A stretch of 64,000 bases of DNA from Microlunatus antarcticus (GCF_014193425.1 NZ_JACHZG010000001.1:3162001-3226000); one strand, 5' to 3'; shown: positions 24,829 through 34,603, numbered from the stretch's first letter. Notes: generated from the letters alone by a model not told the origin. Translations and numbers: made by a program.

Positions 24829-25978
24829 CCCTCCCGGGGCCGCGGACGCACGCGCCGACGAGGGCGACCAAGGCCGCGAGGTAGCAGACCCCGGTCAGCG
24901 ACGTGAGGTCTGCGCCGAGACCGACCAGGGGCGCCCCGACGGCCTGGCCCGCGGCGATCATGAAGAAGGTTAGCCCGACCCCGCGGGCCGGCCGGCTGGG
25001 GTAGGTCCGCGTGGCCCAGACCAGCAGCACGCCGCTGAGCGCGATGTACGCGCCCCCGAACACGGCTCCGGCGAGCAGCGCGGCGGCCGGCACACCCGCC
25101 CCCGCTGCCAGCCCGGCCGTGCCGGCCGCCAGCAGCATCATGAGCGCGACCCACGTGGTCCGGACGCCGAACCGGTCCACGACGGGGCCGGCGAGCGCGC
25201 CGGCGATCCCGGCGCCGCCGATCACCGTCCAGACGGCCGGGGCCAGCCACTCGCCACCCCCGCCGGCCCGGACGACGTCCTGGCCGAAGGTCCACACCGC
25301 GATGCTGGCGAGCCCCAGCGCGAACGCTGCGAGCGCCAGCCGGACGGCGCCGGGTACGCGCAGCCCCGTCGTGCCGCCGCTGTCCGCCTCCGCCCGCCCG
25401 CCGGCGGGGACCGCCCGGGCCACCCAGATCGTGACGAGGGCGGTCAGCACGGCGAAGAGCGCCCACGCGAGCCGCCACCGGTCGAACAGCAGCAGCGCCA
25501 CGGGGCCGGACACCAGCACCCCGATCCCGGTGCCGGCGTTGACCACGGTCTGCGCGGTGTCGCGCGCCCGTTCCGCCACCCACCGGGCCACCGCGGCGGC
25601 CAGCGGCGGCGAGGCGATCCCGGTGCTCGAACCCGCCACGAGCACGCCCACCGCCAGCACGACGGCCGACGGGGCGACCGCCACCAGGGCGATCCCGAGC
25701 GTCGCCACCGAGCCGGCCAGCACCGCCACCCGCCGGGGTCCCCAGCGCGCGGTGAGGACCGTGCTCAGCCCGATCGCGAGGCAGTAGCCGACGTAGCCGC
25801 CACCGCCGACGATCCCGGTCAGCCGGGTCGACAGCGCGAACTCCTCCGACAGCCGGGGCGCGAACAGCCCGTACGCGAACCGGGCGAAGCCGTAGCACGT
25901 CGCGATCAGCGCGACTCCGGCCAGCACGAGGCTCGACCCGACCCCGGGCACGGCTGAGCCGCCCGTCCCGGCCGGCAC
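24809..25978 (-). CDS. MFS transporter (YbfB/YjiJ-like)
   Basis: 389 residues with about twelve membrane helices and a central loop near 190-205. CYGFARFAYGLFAPRLSEEF in helix 1 and RDTAQTVVNAGTGIGVLVSG near 140-160 are typical of YbfB/YjiJ-type transporters, whose substrates are mostly unknown. It starts 7 bp after the malQ stop, so it is probably co-transcribed with malQ. Its 3' end overlaps the convergent dehydrogenase gene by 20 bp. Confidence 0.85.
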   Translation of the reverse strand: MPAGTGGSAVPGVGSSLVLAGVALIATCYGFARFAYGLFAPRLSEEFALSTRLTGIVGGGGYVGYCLAIGLSTVLTARWGPRRVAVLAGSVATLGIALVAVAPSAVVLAVGVLVAGSSTGIASPPLAAAVARWVAERARDTAQTVVNAGTGIGVLVSGPVALLLFDRWRLAWALFAVLTALVTIWVARAVPAGGRAEADSGGTTGLRVPGAVRLALAAFALGLASIAVWTFGQDVVRAGGGGEWLAPAVWTVIGGAGIAGALAGPVVDRFGVRTTWVALMMLLAAGTAGLAAGAGVPAAALLAGAVFGGAYIALSGVLLVWATRTYPSRPARGVGLTFFMIAAGQAVGAPLVGLGADLTSLTGVCYLAALVALVGACVRGPGRVTTAGA

Positions 25979-25985
25979 GTGCGGC

Positions 25986-28151
25986 TCAGCCCTTGAACAC
26001 GCGGAACAACGCCTGCGCGCGCTCGCTGGTGAAGACGTCCTCGAGCAGCACCTGGCGGCCGTCGGCGTCCGTCAGCGGCACCCGCCAGTTGGGGTACTCG
26101 TTCGTCGTGCCCGGCTGGTTCTGGGCGCGGCGGTCGCCCACGGCGTCGGTCAGCGCGGCGTTGAGCATGCGCGCGGGCGTGAGCGTCAGGTAGCGGTGCA
26201 GCGCCTCGACCGTCTCCTGCACGTCGGCCCCCTCGGCGAGGACCCCGTGCGTCCGCAGGTTGTCCAGCCAGGCCGCTCGCTCGGCCTCGTCCGCCGCGAG
26301 CTCCTCCGCGAACGGGCGGGTCAGCACGCCGAGCTCCTCGCGGAGGCGCACGTGGTCGCCGGCGAGGTAGGCCGTCGTCGGCGGCAGGTCGTGCGTGGTG
26401 ACCGAGGCGAGGCAGTACTCGCGCCACAGCTCGGGCGCGAGCGGGGTGCCGTCGCCGTGGAAGTCGAACTCGAACCACAGGATCGACGTGCCGAGGATCC
26501 CGCGGCTCGCCAGGTCGTCGCGGACCCACGGCTCGACCGTGCCGAGGTCCTCGCCGACCACCAGCGCGTCAGCCCGGTGCGCCTCGAGCGCCAGGATGCC
26601 GATCATCGCCTCGTGGTCGTAGCGGACGTACGTGCCGGCCTTCGGCCCCGCCCCGGCCGGGATCCACCACAGCCGGAACAGCCCGATCACGTGGTCGACG
26701 CGGATGCCGCCCGCGTGGCGCAGGATCGTCGACACCATCGCGCGGTAGGGCTCGTACGCCGTCTCGGCCAGCCGGTCCGGGCGCCACGGGGGCTGGCTCC
26801 AGTCCTGCCCGTTCTGGTTGTAGGGGTCCGGCGGAGCGCCGACCGCGATCCCACGGGCGTACGTGTCCTGCAGGCTCCAGGCGTCGGCGCCGCGCGGGTT
26901 CACCCCGACGGCCAGGTCGTGCAGGACGCCGAGGCTCATCCCGGCCCGCAGGGCGGCCGACTGGGTGGCGTCGAGCTGCTCGTCGAGCGCGAACTGCAGC
27001 CAGCACTCGAGGTCGACCTCGCCCGCGTGCTCCCCCGCCCACGCCTGCACCTGCGCCGACCCCGGGTGCCGGAGCGCGTCGGGCCAGGCCGTCCAGTCAG
27101 GTCCGAGGGCGACGGCGAGCGCGGACCAGACGGCGAAGTTCCGCAGACCGTCGCCCTCGCGCTCGCGGTAGGCGTCGAACGCGGCCTGGCGCCCGGGCGT
27201 GCGCGGCACGGCGAAGAGGGCCTGCAGCGCGGCCCGCTTGGCCGACCACGTGGAGTCGCGGTCGATGACGTCGAGGCCGGCGAGCCGATCGGCCAGGTCC
27301 CGCCCGAGCCGGTCGACCTCGGCCCGGACGTCAGCCGGGGCGGTCGCGTACTCGGGGATCCGCTCGACGCGCAGGTAGATCGGGTTGGCGAAGCGGCGCG
27401 AGGTCGGCAGGTAGGGCGACGGCTCGAGCGGCGCCACCGGTTCCGCCGCGTGGAGGGGGTTGACCAGCACGTAGTCGGCGCCTGTGGTGGCGGCGGACCA
27501 CACGGCCAGGTCCTCCAGGTCGACGAGGTCGCCGACGCCCCACGACTGCCGCGACCGCACGCTGTAGAGCTGCGTGGCGATGCCCCAGGTCCGGTGCTCG
27601 CCGACCGACGCCGGCAGACCGAGCCAGCTCGGCGTCACGATCAGGACCATGGCGGCCTCGTGCACCGTCCCCGACGCGTCCGTGCTGCGCGCCCGGAGCC
27701 GGTGGTAGCCCAGCGGGAGCGCGTCCGGGATCTCGAAGGTCGCCTCGCCGACCGGACCCCCGCCCGGGTACGGGCCGGTCAGGTCCCGCGGCGGGCTCCA
27801 GTTGTCGAGCTGGCGCAGGTGCTCCCAGACGCCACCGGTCTCGAGGTCGATCCACACCTCGAGCGCGTCGCCGGCGCGGACGTGGGCGTTGACGTGACCC
27901 GTACGCCCCGACCGCAGGGCCAGGCAGGGCGGGAGCATCCGCGTCCAGGGCTCCTGCTCACGGGCGGCGAGGGCCTCGACGGCCGCCTCCGGCGTGCTCG
28001 CGTCGACGTCGAGCGCCGCCAGCACGGAACGCACCGTGCTCGGCGGGACCACGACGTGGCGGCTCTGCCAGTCCCAGTAGTCCGTCGCGATGCCGTACGC
28101 GTCCGCCAGCGCCTTGAGTGCCGGGTCGAGGGTCTGCTCGGGCTCGCTCAC
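25986..28151 (-). CDS. malQ: 4-alpha-glucanotransferase
   Basis: 721 residues, the length of actinobacterial MalQ enzymes with an N-terminal extension. GH77 motifs are present: GGIRVDHVIGLFRLWWIP (nucleophile Asp), VVGEDLGTVEPWVRDDL (acid Glu) and VTTHDLPPTTAYLAG (third Asp). The enzyme transfers 1,4-glucan segments in maltodextrin and glycogen metabolism. GTG start, 17 bp after the coiled-coil protein gene, which suggests one leftward operon with it and with the MFS gene. Confidence 0.95.
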   Translation of the reverse strand: MSEPEQTLDPALKALADAYGIATDYWDWQSRHVVVPPSTVRSVLAALDVDASTPEAAVEALAAREQEPWTRMLPPCLALRSGRTGHVNAHVRAGDALEVWIDLETGGVWEHLRQLDNWSPPRDLTGPYPGGGPVGEATFEIPDALPLGYHRLRARSTDASGTVHEAAMVLIVTPSWLGLPASVGEHRTWGIATQLYSVRSRQSWGVGDLVDLEDLAVWSAATTGADYVLVNPLHAAEPVAPLEPSPYLPTSRRFANPIYLRVERIPEYATAPADVRAEVDRLGRDLADRLAGLDVIDRDSTWSAKRAALQALFAVPRTPGRQAAFDAYREREGDGLRNFAVWSALAVALGPDWTAWPDALRHPGSAQVQAWAGEHAGEVDLECWLQFALDEQLDATQSAALRAGMSLGVLHDLAVGVNPRGADAWSLQDTYARGIAVGAPPDPYNQNGQDWSQPPWRPDRLAETAYEPYRAMVSTILRHAGGIRVDHVIGLFRLWWIPAGAGPKAGTYVRYDHEAMIGILALEAHRADALVVGEDLGTVEPWVRDDLASRGILGTSILWFEFDFHGDGTPLAPELWREYCLASVTTHDLPPTTAYLAGDHVRLREELGVLTRPFAEELAADEAERAAWLDNLRTHGVLAEGADVQETVEALHRYLTLTPARMLNAALTDAVGDRRAQNQPGTTNEYPNWRVPLTDADGRQVLLEDVFTSERAQALFRVFKG

Positions 28152-28168
28152 GAGCCACCATCATGCCG

Positions 28169-30304
28169 TCAGCGCAGGGCCTTGGCCTCCCGCGACGCTG
28201 CGCGGGCACCGAAGATGTCGCCACCGCGCAGCCGGGCGCTCGAGAGCTCCTCGAGCGCGGTCCGCAGGCGGGCCGCGTACGCGGGGTCCTGGGCCTGACG
28301 TTCCCGGAGGACGTCGACGACCGCCTCCAACGCGGCCCGCACCTCACGCCGTCCGCCGCTCGTGCGGGCCCGGGCGAGCTCCTGCTCGGCGAGGTCCAGG
28401 GGGTCGGGTTCCGGCTCGGGAGTTGGCTCGGGCTCGGGGAGCGGTTCGGGCTCTGGCTCGGGGGTCGGCTCGGGCTCTGGGAGCGGCTCGGGCTCCTGCG
28501 GCTCGGGCTGCTGAGCATCGGGCTCCTGCGGCTCGATCGCCCCAGGCGGCTGGGCGGGCGGCGTCGGCTCGGCGGGCGCCGTCGGCTCGTCGAGCCGGGC
28601 GCGCAGGGCGAGGAGGCGGTCGCGCTCGGCCTCCTCCGCGGCGTCGAGCGCGGCCAGGCGGGCGTCGATCTCGTCCCGCTGGACGTCCCGTTCCGCGCGT
28701 TCGCGCGCGTCGACCTCGTCCTGGTGCTGGCGCAGCCGCTCCTCGCGGCGGCGCTTGCGCTCGGCCTGCTCGGCCTCCTCCGCGGCCTGGCGACGGGCCT
28801 CCTCGCGCTCGCGCTCCTGCGCCTCGGACGTCGCGCGCGCGGCGGCCTCGGCCCGGGCCAGCTCCTGCGCGCGGGCCTCCTGCGCGGCGCGTTCCTCGGC
28901 GTCGCGGCGGGCCTCCTCGGCGCGCTCGGCCTCCTGACGGCGGGCCTCGGCGCGCTCCTGCTCGAGCCACGTCGGGACCGCGGGGGCGGCTCCGCCGGCC
29001 GCCGCGAGCGGGGCCCCGTAGGCGCGCTCGCGGTCGAGCGGTGTCCAGGTGACTGCGCCGTCACCGCGCGGGACGACCCCGCGCGCCTGGTCGACGAGCA
29101 CCGCGCCGGTCCCGGTCGCCTGCGCGGACGCCGCCGCTGCGGCCTCGTCGAGCCCCTCGGCGCGCAGCGTCTCGGCCAGCGCGGCCTGGACCACGCTGCG
29201 GACGGCGGGCCCGGCGCTCTCTCCCTCGCTCGTCAGCAGACCGCGCAGCGGACCTGCCGGGGTCTGCCGACCCGAGACGAGCGAGGCGCGGGCCAGCGCG
29301 GCGGCCGCCAGCAGGCGGGTCCCCGCGGCCACGTTCTTGTCCACCGCGGCCTCGTGGGCCTCCGTCGCCGCGTCGAAGGCCTCCTCGCCCCGCCCGGCCG
29401 TGGCCAGGTCCGACGCGAGATCGGTCAGCGCCGCCACCAGCGGCGCCCGGAACGCGTCGGACCGCCCCGCGAAGGCGTGCAGCCGCGCCACGAGCTGCCG
29501 GCGGTTGGCCAGCGCGAGGTCGCGCTCGCCCACGGAGCCCAGCCGGTCGGCCAGGTCGCGGTACAGCCCGGGCATCGGCTCGGTGAGCCGTTCGGCGAGC
29601 GGGGGCGCGAGGCGGCCCGGGTCGGCCAGGCGCTCGCCGACCGCGCTCTCGTACGCCTCCTTGGCCGTGTGCAGGAAGCCCAGCGACTGCTCGGGGTGAC
29701 CCGCCGCCCAGCGCACGTCCGACTCCAACCGGTCGAGGTCCACTACGCCGAACCCGGTCTCGGCGGGCGGCGGGCCGCTGACGGCGAGGGCCGCGTCGGC
29801 GTACGCGTTGGCGCTCGCGACGTCACCTCGGGCCAGGGCGACGCGCGCGGCCACGACCAGGGCGTGCCGACCCGGCGCGGCGGCGAGCTCGACGACGGTG
29901 CCCGCCTCGGCGACCTGCGTACGGATGCCGTCCCAGGAGTCGAGGGTCGCGCCGGCGGCGTCGACGAGGCCGACCGCGGTCTGGAGCGCCGCGAGCTGGA
30001 CGAGGGCCGTGCCGCAGCGGACCGCGTCGACCGCGCTGCTGTAGGGCCCGAGGGGCCCGGTCGACAGCAGCAGGTCCGCGGAACGCTTGACCGCCTCCTG
30101 CGCGTCCGCCCCCGCCGCGGCGTACGCGTGGCCGTCGAGCCGGTGGGCGACGAGCGCGTTCAGCGCGTCGACCAGCTCCGGCAGCCTGCTCGCGTCGGTG
30201 CTCAGCCATCCGCGCAACCGCTGGACCTGCGAGGCGAGGACCTTGCCGCTCTGCGCGTACGCGTCCTTGGGCTGCTGCGTGGGCTTCGTCTGGCGTGCGG
30301 GCAT
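28169..30304 (-). CDS. Large helical-repeat and coiled-coil protein with Glu-Pro repeats
   Basis: 711 residues, no family recognised. Residues 1-410 are helical and rich in Ala/Leu, with TPR-like pairs (for example SANAYADAALAV). Residues about 450-560 form a charged Arg/Glu/Ala coiled coil. Residues about 570-635 are Pro/Glu-rich with perfect repeats of LPEPEPTPEPEPE type. The last 70 residues are helical again. There is no signal peptide or membrane helix, so it is probably a cytosolic scaffold. It sits 17 bp upstream of malQ on the same strand. Confidence 0.75.
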   Translation of the reverse strand: MPARQTKPTQQPKDAYAQSGKVLASQVQRLRGWLSTDASRLPELVDALNALVAHRLDGHAYAAAGADAQEAVKRSADLLLSTGPLGPYSSAVDAVRCGTALVQLAALQTAVGLVDAAGATLDSWDGIRTQVAEAGTVVELAAAPGRHALVVAARVALARGDVASANAYADAALAVSGPPPAETGFGVVDLDRLESDVRWAAGHPEQSLGFLHTAKEAYESAVGERLADPGRLAPPLAERLTEPMPGLYRDLADRLGSVGERDLALANRRQLVARLHAFAGRSDAFRAPLVAALTDLASDLATAGRGEEAFDAATEAHEAAVDKNVAAGTRLLAAAALARASLVSGRQTPAGPLRGLLTSEGESAGPAVRSVVQAALAETLRAEGLDEAAAAASAQATGTGAVLVDQARGVVPRGDGAVTWTPLDRERAYGAPLAAAGGAAPAVPTWLEQERAEARRQEAERAEEARRDAEERAAQEARAQELARAEAAARATSEAQEREREEARRQAAEEAEQAERKRRREERLRQHQDEVDARERAERDVQRDEIDARLAALDAAEEAERDRLLALRARLDEPTAPAEPTPPAQPPGAIEPQEPDAQQPEPQEPEPLPEPEPTPEPEPEPLPEPEPTPEPEPDPLDLAEQELARARTSGGRREVRAALEAVVDVLRERQAQDPAYAARLRTALEELSSARLRGGDIFGARAASREAKALR

Positions 30305-30334
30305 CGTCCGCCTAGTCCACCACGCCTGACGCGC

Positions 30335-31414
30335 TCAGGCCCACGGCTGGCGCTCCACCCGGACGGTCTCGCCGGTGGCGACCGCCCGCTCGATCGCCAT
30401 CCCGACCGCGTGGTCCTGGCACGCCTCGCGCAGCGGGTACGGCCCGTCGCCGCCCTCGCGGACCCAGGCCCCCGTCCGGTCGAGCAGGACGGCGACGCCG
30501 AGGTCGTCGTCGGTCAGCCCGGCGCCGAGGAAGTCGTTGCGCCAGACCACGCGGCCCTCGAACGTCAGGTGCGTGAGCTCGAGGCCCTGGTAGTCCATGC
30601 CGACGCCGGTCGACACACGTTCGAGGCGCGAGGTGACCGGCGTCGTCGGGTCGGCCAGGTGCACCACGCTCGTGTCGGCGATCTCGCCCGCCGAGCCGCG
30701 GACGAGCAGGTGGTCGGGGCGCAGCGGGTTCCACCACTGGTTGTCGGTGAAGTCGTAGCGCCCGACCCGACCCTGGCCGAAGTCGACCGCGGCCAGGATG
30801 TTCTGCGCCGGCTTCGGCTCGTCGTCGTACGTCCACCCGGCCGGCGTGAGCGGGTCCACGAGCGTCCCGCCGTACGCGCGCCCGACGACCTCGACGGGCC
30901 CGTCGACCCCGACGCGGAGGTAGGACCGCATCATCGCGACGGCGTGGTAGAGGTGTGTGGAGGAGACCAGGACCGAGCTCGGCGTCCCGATCACGCCGTC
31001 GGCGACGAGGGCGAGGCGGGCCGCATCGAGCGGCATGAGCGCGTACTGCTCGGCGACCTGGACCAGGCCGGACGCCCCGACCTCGGCCCAGAGCGCGTGC
31101 AGGCCCTCGAGGTCCGGCGCGGGCGGGGTCTCGGTGAGCACGGGCAGGCCGAGCGCGACGAGCCGGCGGACGAGCACCGGGGTGACCGGCCACGGCACGC
31201 TCAGGACGACGAAATCCGGGCGCTCCGCCGCCAGCGCGGCGTCGAGGTCGGCGTGCACCGGGACGCCCCAGTCGCGGCGGGCGCGTTCCTGGGACGCGTC
31301 CGAGTGCGCGACGATCCCCGTCACCCCGAAGCGGTCGGGCAGCATCGCCGCGAGCCGCAGGTACGGCTCCGCTCGCCAGCCCGTCCCGACGACGAGGTAG
31401 GTCGTCCGCGTCAC
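30335..31414 (-). CDS. Gfo/Idh/MocA family oxidoreductase
   Basis: 359 residues. VVGTGWRAEPYLRLAAMLPD is the nucleotide-binding loop; LTETPPAP replaces the common EKP motif of the family, with Thr where Lys is usual (ETP for EKP), which may alter catalysis. A C-terminal beta domain follows with YDFTDNQWWNPLRPDHLL. The substrate is unknown. The GTG is uncertain; an ATG 19 codons upstream is also in frame and lies 8 nt after CAGACT. It ends 30 bp before the coiled-coil gene. Confidence 0.8.
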   Translation of the reverse strand: MTRTTYLVVGTGWRAEPYLRLAAMLPDRFGVTGIVAHSDASQERARRDWGVPVHADLDAALAAERPDFVVLSVPWPVTPVLVRRLVALGLPVLTETPPAPDLEGLHALWAEVGASGLVQVAEQYALMPLDAARLALVADGVIGTPSSVLVSSTHLYHAVAMMRSYLRVGVDGPVEVVGRAYGGTLVDPLTPAGWTYDDEPKPAQNILAAVDFGQGRVGRYDFTDNQWWNPLRPDHLLVRGSAGEIADTSVVHLADPTTPVTSRLERVSTGVGMDYQGLELTHLTFEGRVVWRNDFLGAGLTDDDLGVAVLLDRTGAWVREGGDGPYPLREACQDHAVGMAIERAVATGETVRVERQPWA

Positions 31415-31589
31415 CGGCTCGCGCCGCCTCGAGGTGACGGCGGTGGGCAGCGGGGCGGGCGCGGGGTGCATGGTTCCGCAGTCTGCTCGATCCGGAGCCC
31501 GAGCTGGCGCCGGGCCTGCGGCTCCACGCTCAGGGCCCGAGGTCGGCCTCGATCTCGGGGCACGGATCGAGCACTGGGAGGATGCGGGG

Positions 31590-32096
31590 ATGCGCGTGGT
31601 CCTCCTGTCCGACACCCACGCGCCGCGCTTCTGGAAGGGTCTGCCGCCGGCCGTGGCCGAGCACCTGACCGGCGCCGACCTGATCCTCCACGCGGGCGAC
31701 GTGTGCCTGCCGTCCGTGCTCGACGAGCTGGCCGCGTACGCGCCGGTGCACGTCGTGCAGGGCAACAACGACGGGCCCGAGGTCGCGGCCTGGGGCGCCG
31801 AGGAGACGTGGAGCGGCGAGCTCGACGGGCTCCGCGTGGCGATGATCCACGACGCCGGGGCCAAGCAGGGGCGCACGGCGCGGATGCGGCGGCGGTTCCC
31901 GGAGGCGGACCTCGTGGTCTTCGGCCACTCCCACATCCCGCTCGACGAGACCGGCCATCTGCTGGATGGGCGCCGCCTGCGCATCGTCAACCCGGGATCC
32001 CCGACCGACAAGCGGCGGCAACCGTTCCGCACGCTGGGTCTGCTCGACGTACGTGACGCCCGCGTCGAGCGCCTGGAGATCGTCCCGTTGCCCTAG
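31590..32096 (+). CDS. YfcE/MJ0936-type metallophosphoesterase
   Basis: 168 residues, a compact calcineurin-like phosphodiesterase. Ligands are visible as LSDTHAP (D8/H10), HAGDVC, GNNDGP, and FGHSHIP near residue 112, plus NPGSPTDKR near the end. Family members hydrolyse phosphodiesters in vitro; the cellular substrate is unknown. GAGGAT lies 6 nt before the ATG. It overlaps the convergent amidohydrolase by a shared CTAG that encodes both stop codons. Confidence 0.9.
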   Translation: MRVVLLSDTHAPRFWKGLPPAVAEHLTGADLILHAGDVCLPSVLDELAAYAPVHVVQGNNDGPEVAAWGAEETWSGELDGLRVAMIHDAGAKQGRTARMRRRFPEADLVVFGHSHIPLDETGHLLDGRRLRIVNPGSPTDKRRQPFRTLGLLDVRDARVERLEIVPLP

Positions 32097-33247
32097 TCCA
32101 GGTCGTACGCGCGGCGCGCGTTGTCGCGGCCGACGAGGGTCGCCACGCGGCGGGCGTCGTCGAGAGACCACTCGCCCGCGTCGACCCAGCCGCCGAGCAC
32201 CTGCGTCATGCTGTGGCGCCAGAGGCGGGCGCCCAGGTGGTGCAGCTCGGCGGGGCCAGCGGCGTCGGAGGAGTAGAGCACCTGGCGGAACGGGGCCAGC
32301 TCCAGCGAACGGGCCACGACTCCGACCCCTCGGGCGCCGAGGAAGTGGGTGGCGAGCCCGACGTCGAGGTAGACCTCGGGGAAGGCCTGGGCGAGGTAGC
32401 CGGCGTGGCGCTCGTACGGGTAGCAGTGCAGCAGCATCACCGGCACCCCGCGCACCTCGGGCCGACGCAGCAGGTCGGTGAGGAGCAGGGGGTCGACCGA
32501 CGCGAGGTCGAGGTCACGGTCGCCGAACCCGACGTGCAGCTGGAGCGGACGATGGGTGCGCAGGGCGGCGTAGAGACCCGAGACGATCAGCGTCGGGTCG
32601 TCGAGCCGTGGGGCTCGGCCGTCCTCCAGCCCGGCGTGCCACCGCCGAGCCGCCTCGGCCACGGCCTCCGGGGCGGGCGGGGTGAGGTCGACGGCGAACC
32701 CGGAGCGGTACGCGATCACCGACTTGAACCCGACGCAGGTCCTCGCGGCCTCGTCCACCGCGGCCCCGAACGCCTCGGCCCAGTCGCCCGCGTCCACCAG
32801 CGTCGGCAGCAGCGACTCGGCCAGCGTCTCCAGCCGCACGATCGTGCGTCCGGTGCCGCCGCCGAGCGCGGCCAGCCCGTCCGGCGACGTCAGCCCCTCG
32901 CTCCATCCGGTGTCGACGAGCCAGTCGGACACGTTCGTCGGGGCGATCAGGCGACGCGCGACCTCGAGCTCACCGAGCTCGGCGCGCCGCTGCAGGTAGG
33001 TCTCGGGCGACGCGTGCGGCTCCAGGTCGAGCAGCGGCGCGCACCAGCGACGGACGGCGAACCCGAGCTGGGTGTCCCAGGCGGACGTCGGGTCGGCGAG
33101 CGGGGCGGTGTCGGCCTCGTTGAAGGCGTTCGCGATCCGAGCCGGATCGGCGTCCTGCGTCCACGTGCCGTGGACGTGGTGGTCGACGAGCGCGAGCTGT
33201 TCCAAGTGCTCGGCGAGCGGGGATCCCACCGTGCTCAGGCCGACCAC
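32093..33247 (-). CDS. Amidohydrolase, FluG N-domain-like
   Basis: 384 residues. ALVDHHVHGTW near residue 20 provides the first metal histidines; LQLHVGFGDRD, MLLHCYPYERHAGYLA and LYSSDAAGPAE carry later ligands of the amidohydrolase barrel. Its start overlaps the stop of a glutamine-synthetase-like gene by 13 bp; a GTG six codons later would avoid the overlap. In fungal FluG and plant nodulin-like proteins the same two domains are fused, so the pair probably acts on one substrate, perhaps cleaving a glutamyl amide. Confidence 0.85.
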   Translation of the reverse strand: MVGLSTVGSPLAEHLEQLALVDHHVHGTWTQDADPARIANAFNEADTAPLADPTSAWDTQLGFAVRRWCAPLLDLEPHASPETYLQRRAELGELEVARRLIAPTNVSDWLVDTGWSEGLTSPDGLAALGGGTGRTIVRLETLAESLLPTLVDAGDWAEAFGAAVDEAARTCVGFKSVIAYRSGFAVDLTPPAPEAVAEAARRWHAGLEDGRAPRLDDPTLIVSGLYAALRTHRPLQLHVGFGDRDLDLASVDPLLLTDLLRRPEVRGVPVMLLHCYPYERHAGYLAQAFPEVYLDVGLATHFLGARGVGVVARSLELAPFRQVLYSSDAAGPAELHHLGARLWRHSMTQVLGGWVDAGEWSLDDARRVATLVGRDNARRAYDLD

Positions 33248-34596
33248 ACGAGCCGGAGCCGGGCGGCGACGTCCTCGACCGGCACGTCGGCGAACGTCTT
33301 CTGCTCGAGCCGCCGTACGGCGACCGTCGCGTCGACCACCGGGTCACCGAGCAGCCGACGCGCGAGCGCCGAACGGTCCAACGCGTCGACGACGGCGGCG
33401 GGGTCCGACGAGAGCAGTTCGAGCCCGGCCCCGGCCCGGTCGGCCTCGGCCACCGTGCTCGGGTCGGTCGCGACCTCGGTCGGCAGGGCCGCGTGCCGCT
33501 CGATCCCGTCGAGGGCGAGGGCGAGGATCGCGGCGGAGGCGAGGTAGACGCAGGCGGACGGGTCGATGATCTTGACCTCGACGTTCGCGCCGTGCGGGTT
33601 GCCCGGCGCGGCGACGAGGTAGCGGACCGCCGCCTCGCGGTTCTCGGTGCCCCAGCAGCGGAACGCGCCGGACCAGCCTCCCGGGACGAGGCGGGCGCCG
33701 GAGAGCACCGACCCGGTGAGGAAGGCCTGGACGTCGGCGAGGCCGTCGACCAGACCGCCGATCGCCGCGCCGCCGTCCTCGGTGAGCCCGTGCGGACCGG
33801 ACCCGCCGGAGAGCAGCGGCACCCCGTCGCGGGTCAGCGACAGGTGCTGGTGGGCGCCGCTGCCGACCGTCCCCGGGAACGGGGCCGGCGAGAACGACGC
33901 CCGGACACCGTGGCGCCGCGCGACCTGGCCGATGACGACGCGGACGAGCACCGCCCGGTCGGCGGCCTGCAGCGGGCTCGCGGGCGGCAGCGACAGCTCG
34001 AGCTGCTGACGGCCGTACTCGGCGTGCACCTGCTCCAGCGGCACCCCGGCCGCGGCGCAGGCGGCGACGAGATCGTCCACGAAGCCGGCGTGGTCGAGGA
34101 GCCCGCTCATCCCGTACGGCACCCAGGACCCGCCCTCGAGGGGAGAGCCGTCCGGCTGCACGAGGACCAGCTCGAGCTCGTGGCCCACGAGCGCCTGCAA
34201 GCCGGCGTCCGCCAGTCGCCGCTCCACGTCCCGGAGGGCCGTACGCGGGCAGGTCGGGACGGGTTCGCCCTCCTGCGTGACGATGTCGGTGGGGGCCCAC
34301 GCGAGGCCGTCGCCGAGGACCGCCAGCTCCTCGGTGTCGATCCGCAGGCGGCGGTCCCCCACCGCGCTGACCGTGTCGGTGAAGGCGATCGCGCCGTCGA
34401 CGGTGAAGACGTCCCAGACCGGCGCCGACCCGAGCCCGGCCTGCGCGAAGGCCGCGAGCCGCGCGACCGGCACCGACTTGGCCAGCACCAGACCGGAGGC
34501 GTTCACCATCGTGCCGACGACGACCCGAACGCCCGCCGCCACGAGCGCGTCGGCGACGTCGGTCAGCGCGGGCACGGGCACCTCGGGGGAGCTCAT
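33235..34596 (-). CDS. Glutamine synthetase family protein (FluG C-domain-like)
   Basis: 453 residues. The glutamine-synthetase fold is shown by VGHELELVLVQ (metal Glu residues), YGRQQLELSLPP, PGTVGSGAHQHLSL (conserved HQH loop) and FRCWGTENREAAVRYL. It diverges from housekeeping GlnA and lacks the tyrosine adenylylation context. It may be a gamma-glutamyl-amine ligase or a related enzyme, coupled to the downstream amidohydrolase. The ATG lies 7 nt after TAGGCT, so it is probably leaderless. Confidence 0.88.
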   Translation of the reverse strand: MSSPEVPVPALTDVADALVAAGVRVVVGTMVNASGLVLAKSVPVARLAAFAQAGLGSAPVWDVFTVDGAIAFTDTVSAVGDRRLRIDTEELAVLGDGLAWAPTDIVTQEGEPVPTCPRTALRDVERRLADAGLQALVGHELELVLVQPDGSPLEGGSWVPYGMSGLLDHAGFVDDLVAACAAAGVPLEQVHAEYGRQQLELSLPPASPLQAADRAVLVRVVIGQVARRHGVRASFSPAPFPGTVGSGAHQHLSLTRDGVPLLSGGSGPHGLTEDGGAAIGGLVDGLADVQAFLTGSVLSGARLVPGGWSGAFRCWGTENREAAVRYLVAAPGNPHGANVEVKIIDPSACVYLASAAILALALDGIERHAALPTEVATDPSTVAEADRAGAGLELLSSDPAAVVDALDRSALARRLLGDPVVDATVAVRRLEQKTFADVPVEDVAARLRLVWSA

Positions 34597-34603
34597 GGGC
34601 GTC

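Noticed and set aside
28430-28530. Short repeats resembling a CRISPR or minisatellite
   Set aside because: They encode the Glu-Pro repeats of the coiled-coil protein in frame; there are no unique spacers.
28118-32056. A 1312-codon open frame on the plus strand
   Set aside because: It runs antisense to the coiled-coil protein and a Gfo/Idh/MocA gene and reads as low-complexity Arg/Gly/Leu sequence. Long antisense frames are expected at 70% GC.
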